A stretch of DNA of 64,000 bases from Osedax fenrisi (Eukaryota > Annelida > Polychaeta > Sabellida > Siboglinidae): NCBI GenBank assembly GCA_964019155.1, contig OZ025244.1, positions 47,151,969 through 47,215,968 of the forward strand, written 5' to 3'. Shown in pieces: positions 28,146-35,440 of the stretch (the first letter of the stretch is position 1; each line of letters opens with the position of its first letter). A program made the translations under genes and the position numbers. The notes under the pieces were generated by a model, which did no database searches, had not been told where the DNA came from, and saw nothing but the letters and a program-made list of their open reading frames with translations.

Positions 28146-28488
28146 TAAATATGTAAATATACATAGATTAAATATATTTAATACATTTATGTTAAATTTA
28201 AATTTTGTATACATTGTTTATATTACAATATGAATGTATATAACATACATGCATATATTACACATACAATTATGCATATATATATACACCATAAATGATA
28301 ACATACCGTAAGTAATGATTAACAGTAAGCAGTGATATACTGCGAGCGATAATACACCACTAACCTCCGTCCATGATCTCCTCATCTTCGCTGGACGTAA
28401 TGGTGGCTCCGTTGACCAGTACGAGTAGCAACGCCAATGTCCAGTACAACGCCGTAGTAGTGGTGGTCAGCTTGAGGCCGTCTACCAT
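5652..28488 (-). CDS. SVEP1: SVEP1-like secreted multidomain protein, 21 exons, 3' end off the window
   Basis: Spliced gene reconstructed from exons listed separately; 2221 coding nt, about 740 residues, every junction keeping frame. Domain order by residue: signal peptide 1-27; VWA about 58-250 with MIDAS Asp66/Ser68/Ser70 and Asp174 in a TDG motif; Cys-rich EGF-like module about 253-298; ephrin-receptor-like cysteine module about 299-338; three sushi/CCP domains about 339-413, 414-478 and 479-547; HYR 1 about 548-628; HYR 2 about 629-707; start of sushi 4 from 708. This is the N-terminal order of SVEP1/polydom, a large extracellular matrix protein that mediates cell adhesion (family knowledge). 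The visible part lacks the later EGF, pentraxin and long sushi array, expected left of the window. Most introns are phase 1, as is usual for shuffled extracellular modules. The start is supported by an in-frame TGA at 28507-28509. Identification rests on motif order and remembered family sequence, not a search. Confidence 0.88.
6991..7411. repeat. Long foldback (stem ~140-200 bp) containing a MITE
   Basis: Sequence left of about 7130 (tgtaaaaatataattatatt ... aacaaaattagtgta) returns in inverted form right of about 7274 with only scattered mismatches. In the middle sit the ends of a small element, taaaggggttttacacgaac and cggtgtgaaaccccttta. Lies in the intron between exons 20 and 21 of the SVEP1-like gene. 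Confidence 0.85.
7130..7273. mobile_element. Copy of the aaaggggttt MITE family
   Basis: Starts ttaaaggggttttacacgaa, ends gtgtgaaacccctttaat, and contains acgcaattattaactctaat and its inverse attagagttaataattgcgt. It occupies the centre of the larger foldback at 6991-7411. The TTA/TAA flanks would suit a PIF/Harbinger-type target, but this is inference. Confidence 0.82.
7550..7612 (-). CDS. Possible cassette exon between HYR 2 and sushi 4
   Basis: 63 nt flanked by CATAG and GTAAAA, phase 1 to phase 1, open: DMSVETIIPISECGQFLPAT then YG. Inclusion would keep frame between exons 20 and 21. It matches no expected domain, and skipping it gives a better fit to SVEP1, where sushi 4 follows HYR 2 directly. 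It could be an alternative exon or chance. Confidence 0.25.
7838..8020 (-). mobile_element. tRNA-derived SINE, minus strand
   Basis: Read on the minus strand it starts with a tRNA-like head: gttcagttgactaatgcg (A-box region) and, after 25-30 nt, aggttctaacccc (B box; core at 7949-7960). A family-specific body follows: catctaagttcctggatggg, aaaggactccaccaaa. It ends in an aataacaataacaa tail. Related copies occur at 13741, 36010 and 59135. It is not a functional tRNA: no complete cloverleaf was found. Confidence 0.8.
8068..8310. repeat. Minisatellite of gatcatacaaacacacac units
   Basis: About ten irregular units of 20-24 bp built from gatcata(c/g)aaacacacac. The array ends within 20 bp of the donor of exon 20 on the minus strand. 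Confidence 0.9.
8324..8467 (-). CDS. SVEP1: SVEP1-like exon 20: HYR domain 2, second half
   Basis: Residues 660-707: TKVNTPSICRPESGTEFLEN, then STDVTCYMDTKGGNYGNYVC and SFAVVLKG. It fits the HYR pattern of G.xF...V.Y..D..GN..C.F.V, with Cys replacing a residue in the V.Y strand. It is preceded by a very strong pyrimidine tract on the minus strand and has the most consensus donor in the gene, GTAAGC. Confidence 0.88.
8557..8790. repeat. 62-bp tandem repeat, ~3.5 copies
   Basis: Units begin gaatagagta at 8557, 8619 and 8681 and share ttagtatactattaaatatg and ttttagaggtatt. In intron 19 of the SVEP1-like gene. Confidence 0.85.
8826..9036. repeat. GA-rich (gagagggggag)n tract
   Basis: Purine-only plus strand of variable GAGAGGG units for about 210 bp. 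Its long open frames are Arg/Glu/Gly translations of the repeat. Confidence 0.95.
9858..9950 (-). CDS. SVEP1: SVEP1-like exon 19: HYR domain 2, first half
   Basis: 93 nt, residues 629-659: EENIEILNCPGTLSRFGQGR, then VEWKNPSFYNTG. ILNCP and RVEW.NP are the opening strands of a second HYR domain. It has no long open frame of its own and was found because SVEP1 has two consecutive HYR domains. Acceptor CGCAG, donor GTTCAC, phase 1 to phase 1. Confidence 0.87.
10003..10066. repeat. (GT)n / (CG) dinucleotide tract
   Basis: Alternating purine-pyrimidine run beginning cgcgcgcgtgtgtgtgtg and continuing with acgtgtgtg interruptions. Confidence 0.9.
10569..10755. mobile_element. Foldback MITE, ~88 bp arms
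   Basis: Left arm from ttgattggacgtacgcgaat through ggaatggaatagtac and gcgggggtgtcatat. Right arm is its inverted copy, ending attctcgtatgcccaatcaa. The arms meet around 10655-10665. A single left arm of the same family lies at 11252-11333. Confidence 0.85.
11252..11333. mobile_element. Solo arm of the 10.6 kb foldback MITE family
   Basis: Contains gaatggaatagtacataacc and atagtgggggtgtaatatca, matching the left arm at 10600-10650. It ends about 11 bp from the donor of exon 18, so it forms the 5' end of intron 18 on the minus strand. Confidence 0.75.
11345..11495 (-). CDS. SVEP1: SVEP1-like exon 18: HYR domain 1, second half
   Basis: Residues 579-628: VKDNSGYVNLTMKSTLPPGS, then KLYYGVHFVSYTAVDKALNT and AKCTQQINII. 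DNSG, PPG, V.YTA.D...N.A.C are the HYR hallmarks. The acceptor CGAAG is weak and placed by homology; an AG two codons downstream is the alternative. The Leu-rich extension of the open frame upstream is a translated trinucleotide repeat. Confidence 0.92.
11518..11650. repeat. (AAT/GAT)n trinucleotide tract
   Basis: Run of taatgataataataat units directly upstream of the exon 18 acceptor on the minus strand, separated from it by about 20 bp. Confidence 0.95.
11935..12588. repeat. 13-bp G-rich minisatellite, ~50 copies
   Basis: Units gggggtatgggtt with variants gcgtt, gcatt, ataagtt and acgggtt. All six frames stay open over long stretches because the unit is not a multiple of three and carries few stops; none is a gene. 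On the minus strand the array starts about 5 nt after the exon 17 donor. Four or more G-runs per 40 nt on the plus (template) strand could form a G-quadruplex. Confidence 0.97.
12593..12684 (-). CDS. SVEP1: SVEP1-like exon 17: HYR domain 1, first half
   Basis: Residues 548-578: DIESPVMECTNILIQSITNG, then TAVFYNKHKPT. The D-x-x-x-PV-x-x-C start and V-x-x-W/Y-like strand are typical of hyalin repeats. Donor GTACTT, phase 0. The open frame running on from this exon is a translated 13-bp minisatellite and not protein. Confidence 0.9.
12858..13086. repeat. CA-rich compound microsatellite
   Basis: Mixed (CA)n with cacaccc and cacatgtacaccca variants, ending in a pure (CA)n of about 40 bp at 13037-13074. 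It starts about 20 nt inside intron 16. Confidence 0.95.
13105..13217 (-). CDS. SVEP1: SVEP1-like exon 16: sushi 3, second half
   Basis: Residues 510-547: SYFCPGGFKLKGFTEQTCVY, then DSLTKSPVWFPTIPTVCV, ending the third CCP domain. Phase 2 in and phase 1 out match both neighbours. The donor GTTAGT is followed at once by a long CA/GT tract. Confidence 0.92.
13741..13998 (+). mobile_element. SINE copy, plus strand, 5'-truncated tRNA head
   Basis: Carries cgggttcgaccct (perfect B box) at about 13756-13768, a middle part with agaagtgatcttatataatt, then the family body ggttataagtgaaaacttca, ggatgggatgaaaggactcc, and an aaataaaaataacaa tail. The A box is missing, replaced by a short TA/CA tract. 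In intron 15 of the SVEP1-like gene. Confidence 0.75.
14173..14266 (-). CDS. SVEP1: SVEP1-like exon 15: sushi 3, first half
   Basis: Residues 479-509: EVICSPPNLTPFVKANEARC, then LNGRSKQNETC. C-P-PNLTP is a CCP N-terminus. Donor GTTAGA, phase 2 out, so exon 16 must supply one base. Confidence 0.92.
14608..14689 (-). CDS. SVEP1: SVEP1-like exon 14: sushi 2, second half
   Basis: Residues 452-478: GYEPMGKHVWSCGDHGQWNK, then PRNFVCT. Cys, GQW and terminal Cys complete the domain begun in exon 13. Acceptor GGTAG, donor GTTTGT, phase 1. Confidence 0.93.
14767..14879 (-). CDS. SVEP1: SVEP1-like exon 13: sushi 2, first half
   Basis: Residues 414-451: EIDCKKVQNSWQIVYDSE, then ITYLNNSTMYGAKVEIECNK. 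First half of a CCP domain with G.KVEIECNKG-like strand. Phase 1 in, phase 0 out. A plus-strand open frame over 14748-14945 is an antisense shadow of it. Confidence 0.92.
15128..15205 (-). CDS. SVEP1: SVEP1-like exon 12: sushi 1, last part
   Basis: 78 nt, residues 388-413: YRLSGSPVLVCASDGQWNG, then TVPNCI. This is the second half of a CCP domain, with the hallmark Cys...GxW...P.C ending. Acceptor AATAG, donor GTATGC. Confidence 0.94.
15724..15780 (-). CDS. SVEP1: SVEP1-like exon 11: sushi 1, middle
   Basis: Only 57 nt, residues 369-387: VQCNDVHDGDSCHYQCNKG, carrying the second and third cysteines and the C-x-x-G turn of the CCP fold. Acceptor AACAG, donor GTTAAC, phase 1 to phase 1. Confidence 0.9.
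16061..16150 (-). CDS. SVEP1: SVEP1-like exon 10: sushi 1, first part
   Basis: Residues 339-368, MLICPNITPQNNSIMFF, then VRGNRKDEIMNTG. ICPNITPQNNS is a typical start of a complement control protein domain (first Cys, then PxNG-like). Acceptor CATAG, donor GTTTGT, phase 1 to phase 1. Sushi 1 is split over three exons (10-12). Confidence 0.88.
16188..16232. repeat. (TA)n microsatellite
   Basis: Uninterrupted TA run of about 45 bp in intron 9. Other TA runs over 35 bp in this gene's introns lie at 15485-15538 (interrupted), 19379-19422, 23529-23571, 24031-24074, 24333-24371 and 26238-26281. Confidence 0.95.
16576..16786. mobile_element. Small hAT-type MITE with 8-bp target duplication
   Basis: Ends are tagtgatgtaaac and, inverted, gttcaaatttacatcacta. 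The flanks tctgtcac (16568-16575) and gctgtcac (16787-16794) match at 7 of 8 positions. The interior repeats aaagtctcga. In intron 9. Confidence 0.75.
16859..16978 (-). CDS. SVEP1: SVEP1-like exon 9: ephrin-receptor-like cysteine module
   Basis: Residues 299-338: ECKKGFYKTSAILEQCTSCP, then a segment with GTQSGADCSLLPG, matching the GCC2/GCC3 (Tyr-Lys-Thr ... C..CP ... C) pattern of the module after the VWA domain in SVEP1. The donor GTTTCT leads directly into a GT/CA tract. Phase 1 to phase 1. Confidence 0.92.
17220..18067. repeat. ~85-bp minisatellite filling the 5' part of intron 8
   Basis: Three near-identical units start ctaacctaaacattta at 17881, 17966 and 18051, each with ctacccattagtacataaac and actgcaatagaagc; older, diverged units (ctacctatta, cctaagcata) extend left to about 17220. 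The last unit runs into the exon 8 donor, so the reverse complement of each good unit contains a copy of GTAAATGTTTAGG. Confidence 0.9.
17629..17724. repeat. 32-bp direct repeat, three copies
   Basis: aaagtctcaactcggctcgg followed by gctcgttttatt, starting at 17629, 17661 and 17693; only one or two differences between copies. Embedded in the intron 8 array. Confidence 0.95.
18068..18205 (-). CDS. SVEP1: SVEP1-like exon 8: EGF-like cysteine module
   Basis: Residues 253-298. Reads DKQEERWLQVPGNCNGGC, then RSRFQRCMCGTKVGTYTCSC and VAGHEMYRG, with Cys spacing of a (calcium-independent) EGF-like module. The acceptor at 18206-18207 is chosen because the closer CAG at 18191-18193 would break frame. 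The donor is GTAAATG, and copies of this donor region recur every 85 bp in the intron that follows. Confidence 0.93.
18250..18545. repeat. AT-rich minisatellite (gtaatagataat)n
   Basis: Irregular 12-15 bp units of the type gtaatagataatata. The Ile/Asp/Asn-rich open frame here is this repeat translated. Begins about 50 bp upstream of the exon 8 acceptor on the minus strand. Confidence 0.9.
19604..19739 (-). CDS. SVEP1: SVEP1-like exon 7: C-terminal VWA domain
   Basis: Residues 208-252: VEIYALGIQ (final VWA strand), then KEELASIASKLPFHYFLIPT and FKLFELLARTIHG (closing helix). Unlike its neighbours it is AT-rich in codon third positions. Acceptor ATTAG, donor GTTTTT, phase 1. It follows a 3.9 kb intron packed with TA repeats. 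Confidence 0.92.
19740..23685. other. Intron 6 of the SVEP1-like gene
   Basis: 3.9 kb of very AT-rich DNA with many TA runs and short open frames made of Ile/Tyr codons. No exon-like GC rise or mobile element end was seen. Confidence 0.7.
21708..21784. repeat. Longest (TA)n microsatellite in the window
   Basis: About 75 bp of uninterrupted TA in intron 6. A palindromic run this long can extrude a cruciform. Confidence 0.97.
23686..23805 (-). CDS. SVEP1: SVEP1-like exon 6: VWA domain TDG strand
   Basis: 120 nt, residues 168-207, starting AIFIMTDGKSNVG; Asp174 of TDG is the distal MIDAS aspartate. The rest, from APVGAAIEILS to KFGPQ, is the following helix. The donor is GTACTA. The exon stands out as GC-rich in an extremely AT-rich intronic background. 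Confidence 0.95.
24230..24310 (-). CDS. SVEP1: SVEP1-like exon 5: VWA domain
   Basis: 81 nt, residues 141-167, AFGFTATTSALNKARVLLQ then RSRPGAKK, the VWA segment that normally supplies the MIDAS threonine and the helix leading to the third core strand. Acceptor AACAG, donor GTTAAT, phase 0 at both ends. Confidence 0.93.
24445..24550 (-). CDS. SVEP1: SVEP1-like exon 4: VWA domain
   Basis: Residues 105-140, begins STTATVDIDDLQDRPNY and includes a Cys in RENKCSLNRR at the place where SVEP1 also has a Cys. The 3' boundary is the least certain in the VWA region: two overlapping donors, GTAATA (used here, phase 0) and GTATTT six nt later, would differ by two residues. Confidence 0.85.
24934..24995 (-). 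CDS. SVEP1: SVEP1-like exon 3: VWA domain
   Basis: Short 62-nt exon, residues 85-104, reading DILVHFTVDVNNTRVAIITF, the helix and second core strand of the VWA fold. It has a pyrimidine-rich CTACAG acceptor and a GTTAAC donor, and ends in phase 2 so that the next exon completes a Ser codon. Confidence 0.93.
25530..25657 (-). CDS. SVEP1: SVEP1-like exon 2: VWA domain with MIDAS
   Basis: The acceptor is a CAG preceded by a CCCGCCCGC tract. Residues 42-84 contain VDLVFILDRSGSV, the first beta strand and DxSxS metal-binding motif of a von Willebrand A domain (Asp66, Ser68, Ser70). The exon ends NFVQ before donor GTCGGT, phase 0. An open frame runs on into the intron but ends in a translated CA repeat, so the donor is preferred. 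Confidence 0.95.
25658..28364. other. Intron 1 of the SVEP1-like gene
   Basis: 2.7 kb, AT-rich, dense in tatac/gtata palindromic words and with a TA run at 26238-26281. I found no exon, SINE or transposon end. Confidence 0.7.
28365..28488 (-). CDS. SVEP1: SVEP1-like exon 1: start codon and signal peptide
   Basis: ATG at 28488 reading down. Residues 1-41 begin MVDGLKLTTTTTALYW and continue with a hydrophobic core TLALLLVLVNGA, a good secretory signal with likely cleavage near residue 27, then an acidic stretch SSEDEEIMDG. The donor after 28365 is GTTAGT, leaving phase 1. An in-frame TGA lies 21 nt upstream of the ATG and no in-frame ATG intervenes. Confidence 0.9.
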
Positions 28489-28640
28489 CGCGCTCGTCAC
28501 GTGGTTTCACGAGCGAGTGTAGTCACGTGGTTAGTTTGGGGCGGGTATTACGTAATGTAACGAGGTCGTCACGCTTGTAACCGAGGAGGTTACTTTGTGT
28601 GTCGTCGGTGTGTCCTCGGTGATGTCCCTCTAACGGTTGG
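28489..28640 (-). promoter_or_regulatory. Putative 5' UTR/promoter of the SVEP1-like gene with two CACGTG E-boxes
   Basis: A GC-richer block just upstream of the start codon. It carries two copies of tcacgtggtt, giving palindromic CACGTG cores at 28498-28503 and 28524-28529, a bHLH-zipper type binding site. The transcription start cannot be placed, so the sites may be in the 5' UTR. No convincing TATA box stands out from the AT-rich background. Confidence 0.4.
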
Positions 28641-28761
28641 TAATCGAGTTATATTGTTTATTCAGTAATGTATACAGTGTATAGGCATATACGCTCTTCT
28701 TTATTCAGTGATTACTCCTCTTCTTTATTCAGTGATTGGATCGTCCCTGTCGTATAGTATC

Positions 28762-29188
28762 GATGTTTACTCACGTAACCCCAAGTAGATATATTTACTT
28801 ATAGTTAATGATTCGAGAACGGGGGTTGTTTATTAGTCGAAGGGTCATTAAAATATGGAAATTAAATTATATTTCATTATAGATTTTAATGCTTAGATTT
28901 TAAATATACTTACATTTATATATTTAATTTATACATTATACATATATATATATATATATAAATTAATTTATGATTTACTGATGTTTACTCACGTAACCCC
29001 AAGTAGATATATTTACTTATAGTTAATGATTCGAGAACGGGGGTTGTTTATTAGTCGAAGGGTCATTAAAATATGGAAATTAAATTATATTTCATTGTAG
29101 ATTTTAATGCTTAGATTTTAAATATACTTACATTTATATATTTAATTTATACATTATACATATATATATATATAAATTAATTTATGAC
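28762..29188. repeat. 218-bp tandem duplication upstream of the SVEP1-like gene
   Basis: gatgtttactcacgtaaccc begins at 28762 and again at 28980. The copies share attcgagaacgggggttgtt and run to aaattaatttatga with one substitution seen and a different TA-run length. Head-to-tail and almost identical, so recent. About 270 bp upstream of the start codon. Confidence 0.95.
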
Positions 29189-31128
29189 TTAGTTGATTAC
29201 AATTAGGGATAGCTACACATCTCAGTTATTGAACAATCCTCATATATGTTATAGAATGTATGTATACATACAATGTATATTATATGTTATATAATGTATG
29301 ATATAATATTATATTTTATATATCTTACATACTCGTAATAATTCCATATACAATTAAATAAATACTAATAATAGTATTTTCATTATAATATTATATTAAC
29401 TATTTATATATATGCACATGGGATGAGTGGATAACACATATTATAAATATCTAATAAACACCTATAGATTATATATAACGATATTCTTGAAATTAAACAA
29501 AGCTAGGTATGGCTAAGAGATATAGCTATATAAATATGAATCTATTAATAGATATTCATCTAAATATTATGATTATTACAAGAAGGTGTATTTACGGATA
29601 TGATAGAATATGTGTGCTACTCGGATGGAATTTAACTGAAGGAGACACGACTATAGAGATGTAGGTGATGATAGTTGTGAGGTGGGCTAGATTAATATAG
29701 GCAAATGGTAGAGTTACTTAGAAAGTAATAGAAATATTTGTTAAGTATATTATATGATGTATACATTATATATATAATATACCTATATACTTATCATTGA
29801 ATTGTACAACGGTGGTGCACTTAATAACTGAAATACACTGAATTAGAACCAGCGGTATACCGAGGGGAGTTGTATTGCCTGTTGGGCAGAAATAGATATA
29901 CCAGTATGTAATTAATATACAAGCTTGTATGGATACCTAGGTATCCCTATGTATATGTGAGGGTATGCAGGGAGGTATGGGGTGAATATATACGTGTATA
30001 TATATTTATATATATATATATATATAGTGTATACGTATATACATATAATATATATATTAGAGTATATACGAGTTATTCTATAGGGTTTAGTAAAATACTA
30101 TTATAATACAGCTCTACTATATGTAGTATACAGAAGTATACCATTATAACACTAGTCATACAAAACATTCATTACTTATTAACTAATTATGTTCTGGAAT
30201 ACTAGTTTGTTATTTACGTATATAGACGGTCTACCATCAGGGCTGTGGGGACATAACCTACCACTACTATGTATAATGTAAATAACATACTTCTTATAAG
30301 TAATAATAATATAATATTATATATAATATACTTATATATATATAAGTAAACTTATAAGGTATATATTATATATAATGAAAAGTATATATTAGAAGGTAAC
30401 ATACTTATTAGTACAGTAAACCTGGGAGTAACACCCAAAAACCCCCAATAGGTTTAAATAAATAAGGGCGACTAAACAGGAATTCGCATTATTCTCATAT
30501 TACGATTGTAATGTATAATGATACCAGAGAGCTTGCCCCGCTGATAGAAAGGACATCTACCCAAGTCCTTGCTGATACTCACGCATGACGTGAATCATTT
30601 ACGAAAACTCTTTCTATGAATATACATGTATGTTCTACCTGTATACATACCAGTTCTCTCCGTACATTAACGAGTATAAAATACGTACAATGTACGTCGT
30701 ACACTATTTAGCGGTATAAGTACAGCTATAGAACTCGCGGAGGTAGGACCTGAGTGACGTAGGCACATATAGCTAGAGAGAAGCTTTATCACTAGCTCTA
30801 TGTGTAGGGTTACCCCTACTAGGGTATACTATACAGTGCTGTAGGGCCTACATCGTAGGGCTTATTAAATGTATATATCGTAGGTCTATACCTGGTGACT
30901 TCTGACTAATCTATTGAATCTATTGCTTTACTAAAGCTCGTATTGTGTGTAATTCGTACGTGGGTATGAGTGTGTGTGTGCATGAGTCATACCTATAGGT
31001 ATGACTCATGTATATTATAAAATAAATATAAAATATTATAAAATATATTATGAATATGTAGTGTGTGTATGCGTGCGTACGTATGTATCACATATGTAAT
31101 GATATCAGGGATTATATGCATACTTGTA
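29189..31128. other. Intergenic AT-rich DNA
   Basis: No exon, transposon end or RNA gene recognised. Contains many short TA runs and tatac palindromes. Confidence 0.6.
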
Positions 31129-31385
31129 AGGGGTTACGATCAAAACGGACGAGTTGAGTTGCAAAGGTTACATTTAAATGCGAAATAAATGTGTATAGGC
31201 TCACTTTGTGATGTAATGCAGCTAAAAAACAAACAGGATAAAACTAAACTAATTAAACCAAATAACCTAGAAATATCTATACAATATATATATATATATA
31301 TATATATAGTATATATTATATACTATTAACTCGTATTTAAAATGTAACCTTAACCCTCAACTCGTCCTTTTCGATCGTCTCCCAT
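31129..31385. mobile_element. Foldback MITE
   Basis: Left arm gttacgatcaaaacggacga, then gttgag and aaggttacattt. Right arm is the inverted equivalent: aaaatgtaaccttaaccctc, then aactcgtccttttcgatcg. Arms of about 60 bp with several differences, spacer about 140 bp with a TA run. Confidence 0.7.
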
Positions 31386-32516
31386 TATAAGTATTTACTA
31401 CTTTATTAATTAATATATTCTATATATAGAATATCTTATACGATACAGTATACATATGGGTGTACCTAGTAAAGTATAATTGTATGTATATATATTTAAT
31501 ATAATAGTGTATGTATATGTATACTGCGCATGTGCGTATAGATATAGTCACGTGATTTAGTACATACTATTACGTAATAGTATACCTAATCTATATTACA
31601 CAATAGGGAATATTTTATTTAATTGACAACATAATAATTGTTTGTAATATTATAACAATATATATAAGCGTTTATAAATATTGTACACATAAGATAGGAT
31701 AGTTTATTTAAAACACCAATACTGTAGTTCTATCATCACTGGAATAATACAAAATATATATATATATATATATATATATTATACGTTTACATATATGTAC
31801 CTATATATGTACTTATATGGGTACAAATAAATACACAGAAATGTTTTAGAATAACTCTAAATACTATAATATAATATATAGTAATACTAGTAATACTATA
31901 ATAGTATATAGTATACTCGGGGAGTATACTAATGGTATACTATAGTATACCCTATAGTATATATACTATAGGGTATACCCTATAGTATATCATATTATAT
32001 GATTCATATAGTATGTCATATACCTACCCACTATACTACTATACTACTATACTACTATTACTACAATATTGACATATGTGCGTCGCACAATGTGATTAGA
32101 AACTAACATATATAAATAGTATCTTAAACTAAAGAAATTGTCCTCTTAACCCATAACCCCTTAACCTTGACCCCGGTAACCTAACTCCTCGATATAGCGC
32201 ATACCACATAAAGGATGGCCACGGGTTCCCGATGGGTATAACCCCAGCCACCCAGCCACCGGGGAACGCCCACAATGCACCCTATATCAATCAGTCGCAG
32301 GGGCCAGTACATCTAACGTAAACATACACAAATACAACAGACGTCGCCCGGTGGAATACAATGTTTCTATTGTGTAGTAGTTTTAGAATAAAAACTCTAC
32401 TAGTAAGCCTGCACCGTACACATACTCTTGTTAACTGTGTATACTGCACACGTATATACTCGCTAATGTAAATAGTGTATGACATATGTATCACACACAC
32501 ACTCACACACACACTT

Positions 32517-32553
<37 letters not shown>

Positions 32554-33463
32554 AATAACCTATATCCACGTCACCACAAGTTAACATGATTCTATCCCCG
32601 CGCGCCGTTGTCCTAATATATGTTGTAAATTAGCGCTTTAAGTAATAAACAAATAGTGGTTAAGATAAACAACCTTCGTTATACCGGGAAAGGGGAGGAG
32701 TCACATATGTTCGTGAATAAATACACGCGCGTGTATAACGAAATATTCCCAACACGTATTATAGTTACGCGGTTCATTATGTATTAGTTATGTATTAGTT
32801 ATTCGTGAATTATATACACACAATCTTGTAATATATGTATATGAACTATTACTGGAATGACGAACATACGTGATTACGTAAGAAGCGATGACGACGACGA
32901 CGATGACGTCATATTAAGTACAATATACGTGTGGACAATGCGCGTGTGTATTCGTATTTATAGCGAGGAAGGGACTAGATCTTCTGCAGAAGGCATATTT
33001 TACTTTTTTACTTCCTCATGAGCATATTGTGCAATCAATACGCATAAATAAACATCTCTGGTTTCGTGGAAATGATTGTATGCTAATTAAATATACCAGT
33101 GAAAATTATCCATTTCGGAAAACAAAATGTACCATTACCTATAGGAATCTATAGATACATACCCGTATCGCTATGTTCTGTCAGACTTCCTATATGGTAT
33201 ACCATTACCTATAGTAATGGACGGTAATTCACGGGGTATAAGATACCTATATGGTTGCTATATGCTACTACTATATGACTGCTATCACACATACGTATGT
33301 CTATGCGCGTAGTAATGCTAGCGTAACAATCATACACTAATGCGTACACTAATGATATGTATATACAATGTATATTATACATAAATTGTACTGTATACAT
33401 TAAATTCAGTGTTTAATTCAACATTATTGAGGTAAAACCGTTATTATAAAGTTATATATATTT

Positions 33464-33495
<32 letters not shown>

Positions 33496-34718
33496 AATGA
33501 ACATACGTCTTTCATTCTATGAAGCATTCTATACAACAGTTATTCACTAATTTAGAGTAAATCAGATAACAAATAAGCGTATTCATGATACTTTGACATT
33601 TTGATAATGAATACACAGCACGTTATAGACCTAGGGTTATAGATCTATATGTGTGTCACGTGATATCATTCATACCACGTGGTGTATAGTGTACGCATAT
33701 ACATTGTATTCTACTCGCCGTTTAGTTACTAATCACCAATACACCCTATAGGGGTTATAGGGTGTATTGTTATCATCCGCATCTATGTATAGTAAAATAA
33801 TGTGTAACGGGTAAATGATTGTTAAGTCATCATATATGAATCATATAATATGACATATACATCTATAAATAGATATTGGGGTGGATTCCGTTATCGTCGT
33901 TATCACTTTAAAGAGAAGATAATCGACAGCTACGGTATGAGTGACGTGCGCAATAGATAGTGACTATATGTAGTGGATTATACTACATATATACTATACT
34001 ATATAATAGTATACTACTATATATATAGTCGGAAAGCACTATTGTATACACAAATATACATCCATATACAGTGTATTTAGTACACTCTAGACACGAGAGA
34101 CCTGTGTACACTAAACAATGTTTATATTACAGTGTAACATATACATAAACATCTTACCTCTAAACATATATCTGTTATACTATATGTATTAAAACACAGC
34201 TGTACACACGTATCTTATCATAACAGTTGCACCCCCCAACGATATCGGGGTATATACCCCTTCACTCGGGTAGGGGATCCATTATCACTCACCAACTGAC
34301 AACTCAGCCCATTAGTAACCCTATGCATACACTACCTTACCCCTTACGAAAAGCGCGTCATACTTCCCGTCACACATACTATCTCCCTCACTTCACCCTC
34401 ACCCCTAACTCACATTCTTCCTATCTTATTTATCCTCACACCGATGTTACACATTCTCTCGCGCACTCACTCCCTAACGCACTACCTCACTCCCTAACGC
34501 ACTCACTCACTCAAACACGCACACTCCACCACTAACCCTCATACACATAATCCCTATCTAACCCTCACTCATATTCTCCCTTAACACTTCTTCCCTCACA
34601 CATCAATCGCATATCCCTCTCTCACCCCCATAATATAACACTCGATTAGTTAGCTATTGGATAGTGTACACTTCATGATATCTCTCTATAGTCTATGAAT
34701 ATGCTATTATATAATACA

Positions 34719-34751
<33 letters not shown>

Positions 34752-35290
34752 AAGGATATATAAATATACTATATATACATTGTAATACTCATAACTATAA
34801 TACCTATCCGGTATTAATAACTATAGTGACGGCCTATAATCTGTGAAGTAGTGAGTAATGTATTACGAACCAGTCACGTGACGCATAATATGTCACGTGT
34901 ACATGACGTACGTCGTACGTCATACATTAGTCGTACACGCATGTCCGCGTATGTGTGTGTGGGGGTGTGTGCGCGCGTGTGTGTGTGGGTGTGTATACAT
35001 TAAAGTTGATGTGTCATTTGTAGCCTATAGGCATGTGTATATTAGTTTCACCTGTTCGGGTATACCCTATAGGGTATATAGTATATACTACACATACGCG
35101 TATTCAATATACAGCATATTCAGCGTATTCAGCATGCATTGTGTTGAGTTATGTTATCAATACGATATATGGAAGCAGCCGAGTATTACTGTATGCTAGT
35201 GATTTAAATTATGCCGAGACTTTTTGTTGCCGATCCGAGACATTTGGTTATTGATGCTGAGCCGATAATTTCATTTTTGAAAAAAAACGA
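31386..35290. other. Intergenic DNA without recognisable genes
   Basis: AT-rich with short palindromes (for example around 31905-31990, ctatagtatacc motifs), a (CA)n tract at 32491-32550, and a C-rich, G-poor tract at 34220-34640 built of ctcactccc/ctaacgcac words. Open frames here are repeat translations. Confidence 0.6.
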
Positions 35291-35299
35291 GCCCGAGGC

Positions 35300-35440
35300 T
35301 GTACAATGTACAATGTACACTGTACAATGCACAATGTACAATATACAATATACAATGTACACTGTACAATGTACAATGTACAATGTACAATGTACAATGT
35401 ACAATGTACAATGTACAATGTACAATGTACAATGTACACT
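35300..35440. repeat. (TACAATG)n heptanucleotide microsatellite
   Basis: About 20 copies, with cactg and atata variants at the left end. Because tgtaca is palindromic, both strands give long Tyr/Cys/Thr open frames; none is a gene. Confidence 0.95.

Noticed and set aside
34227..34535. His/Thr/Leu-rich open frame in the C-rich tract
   Set aside because: Low-complexity ctcactccctaacg words, no splice sites or domain pattern.
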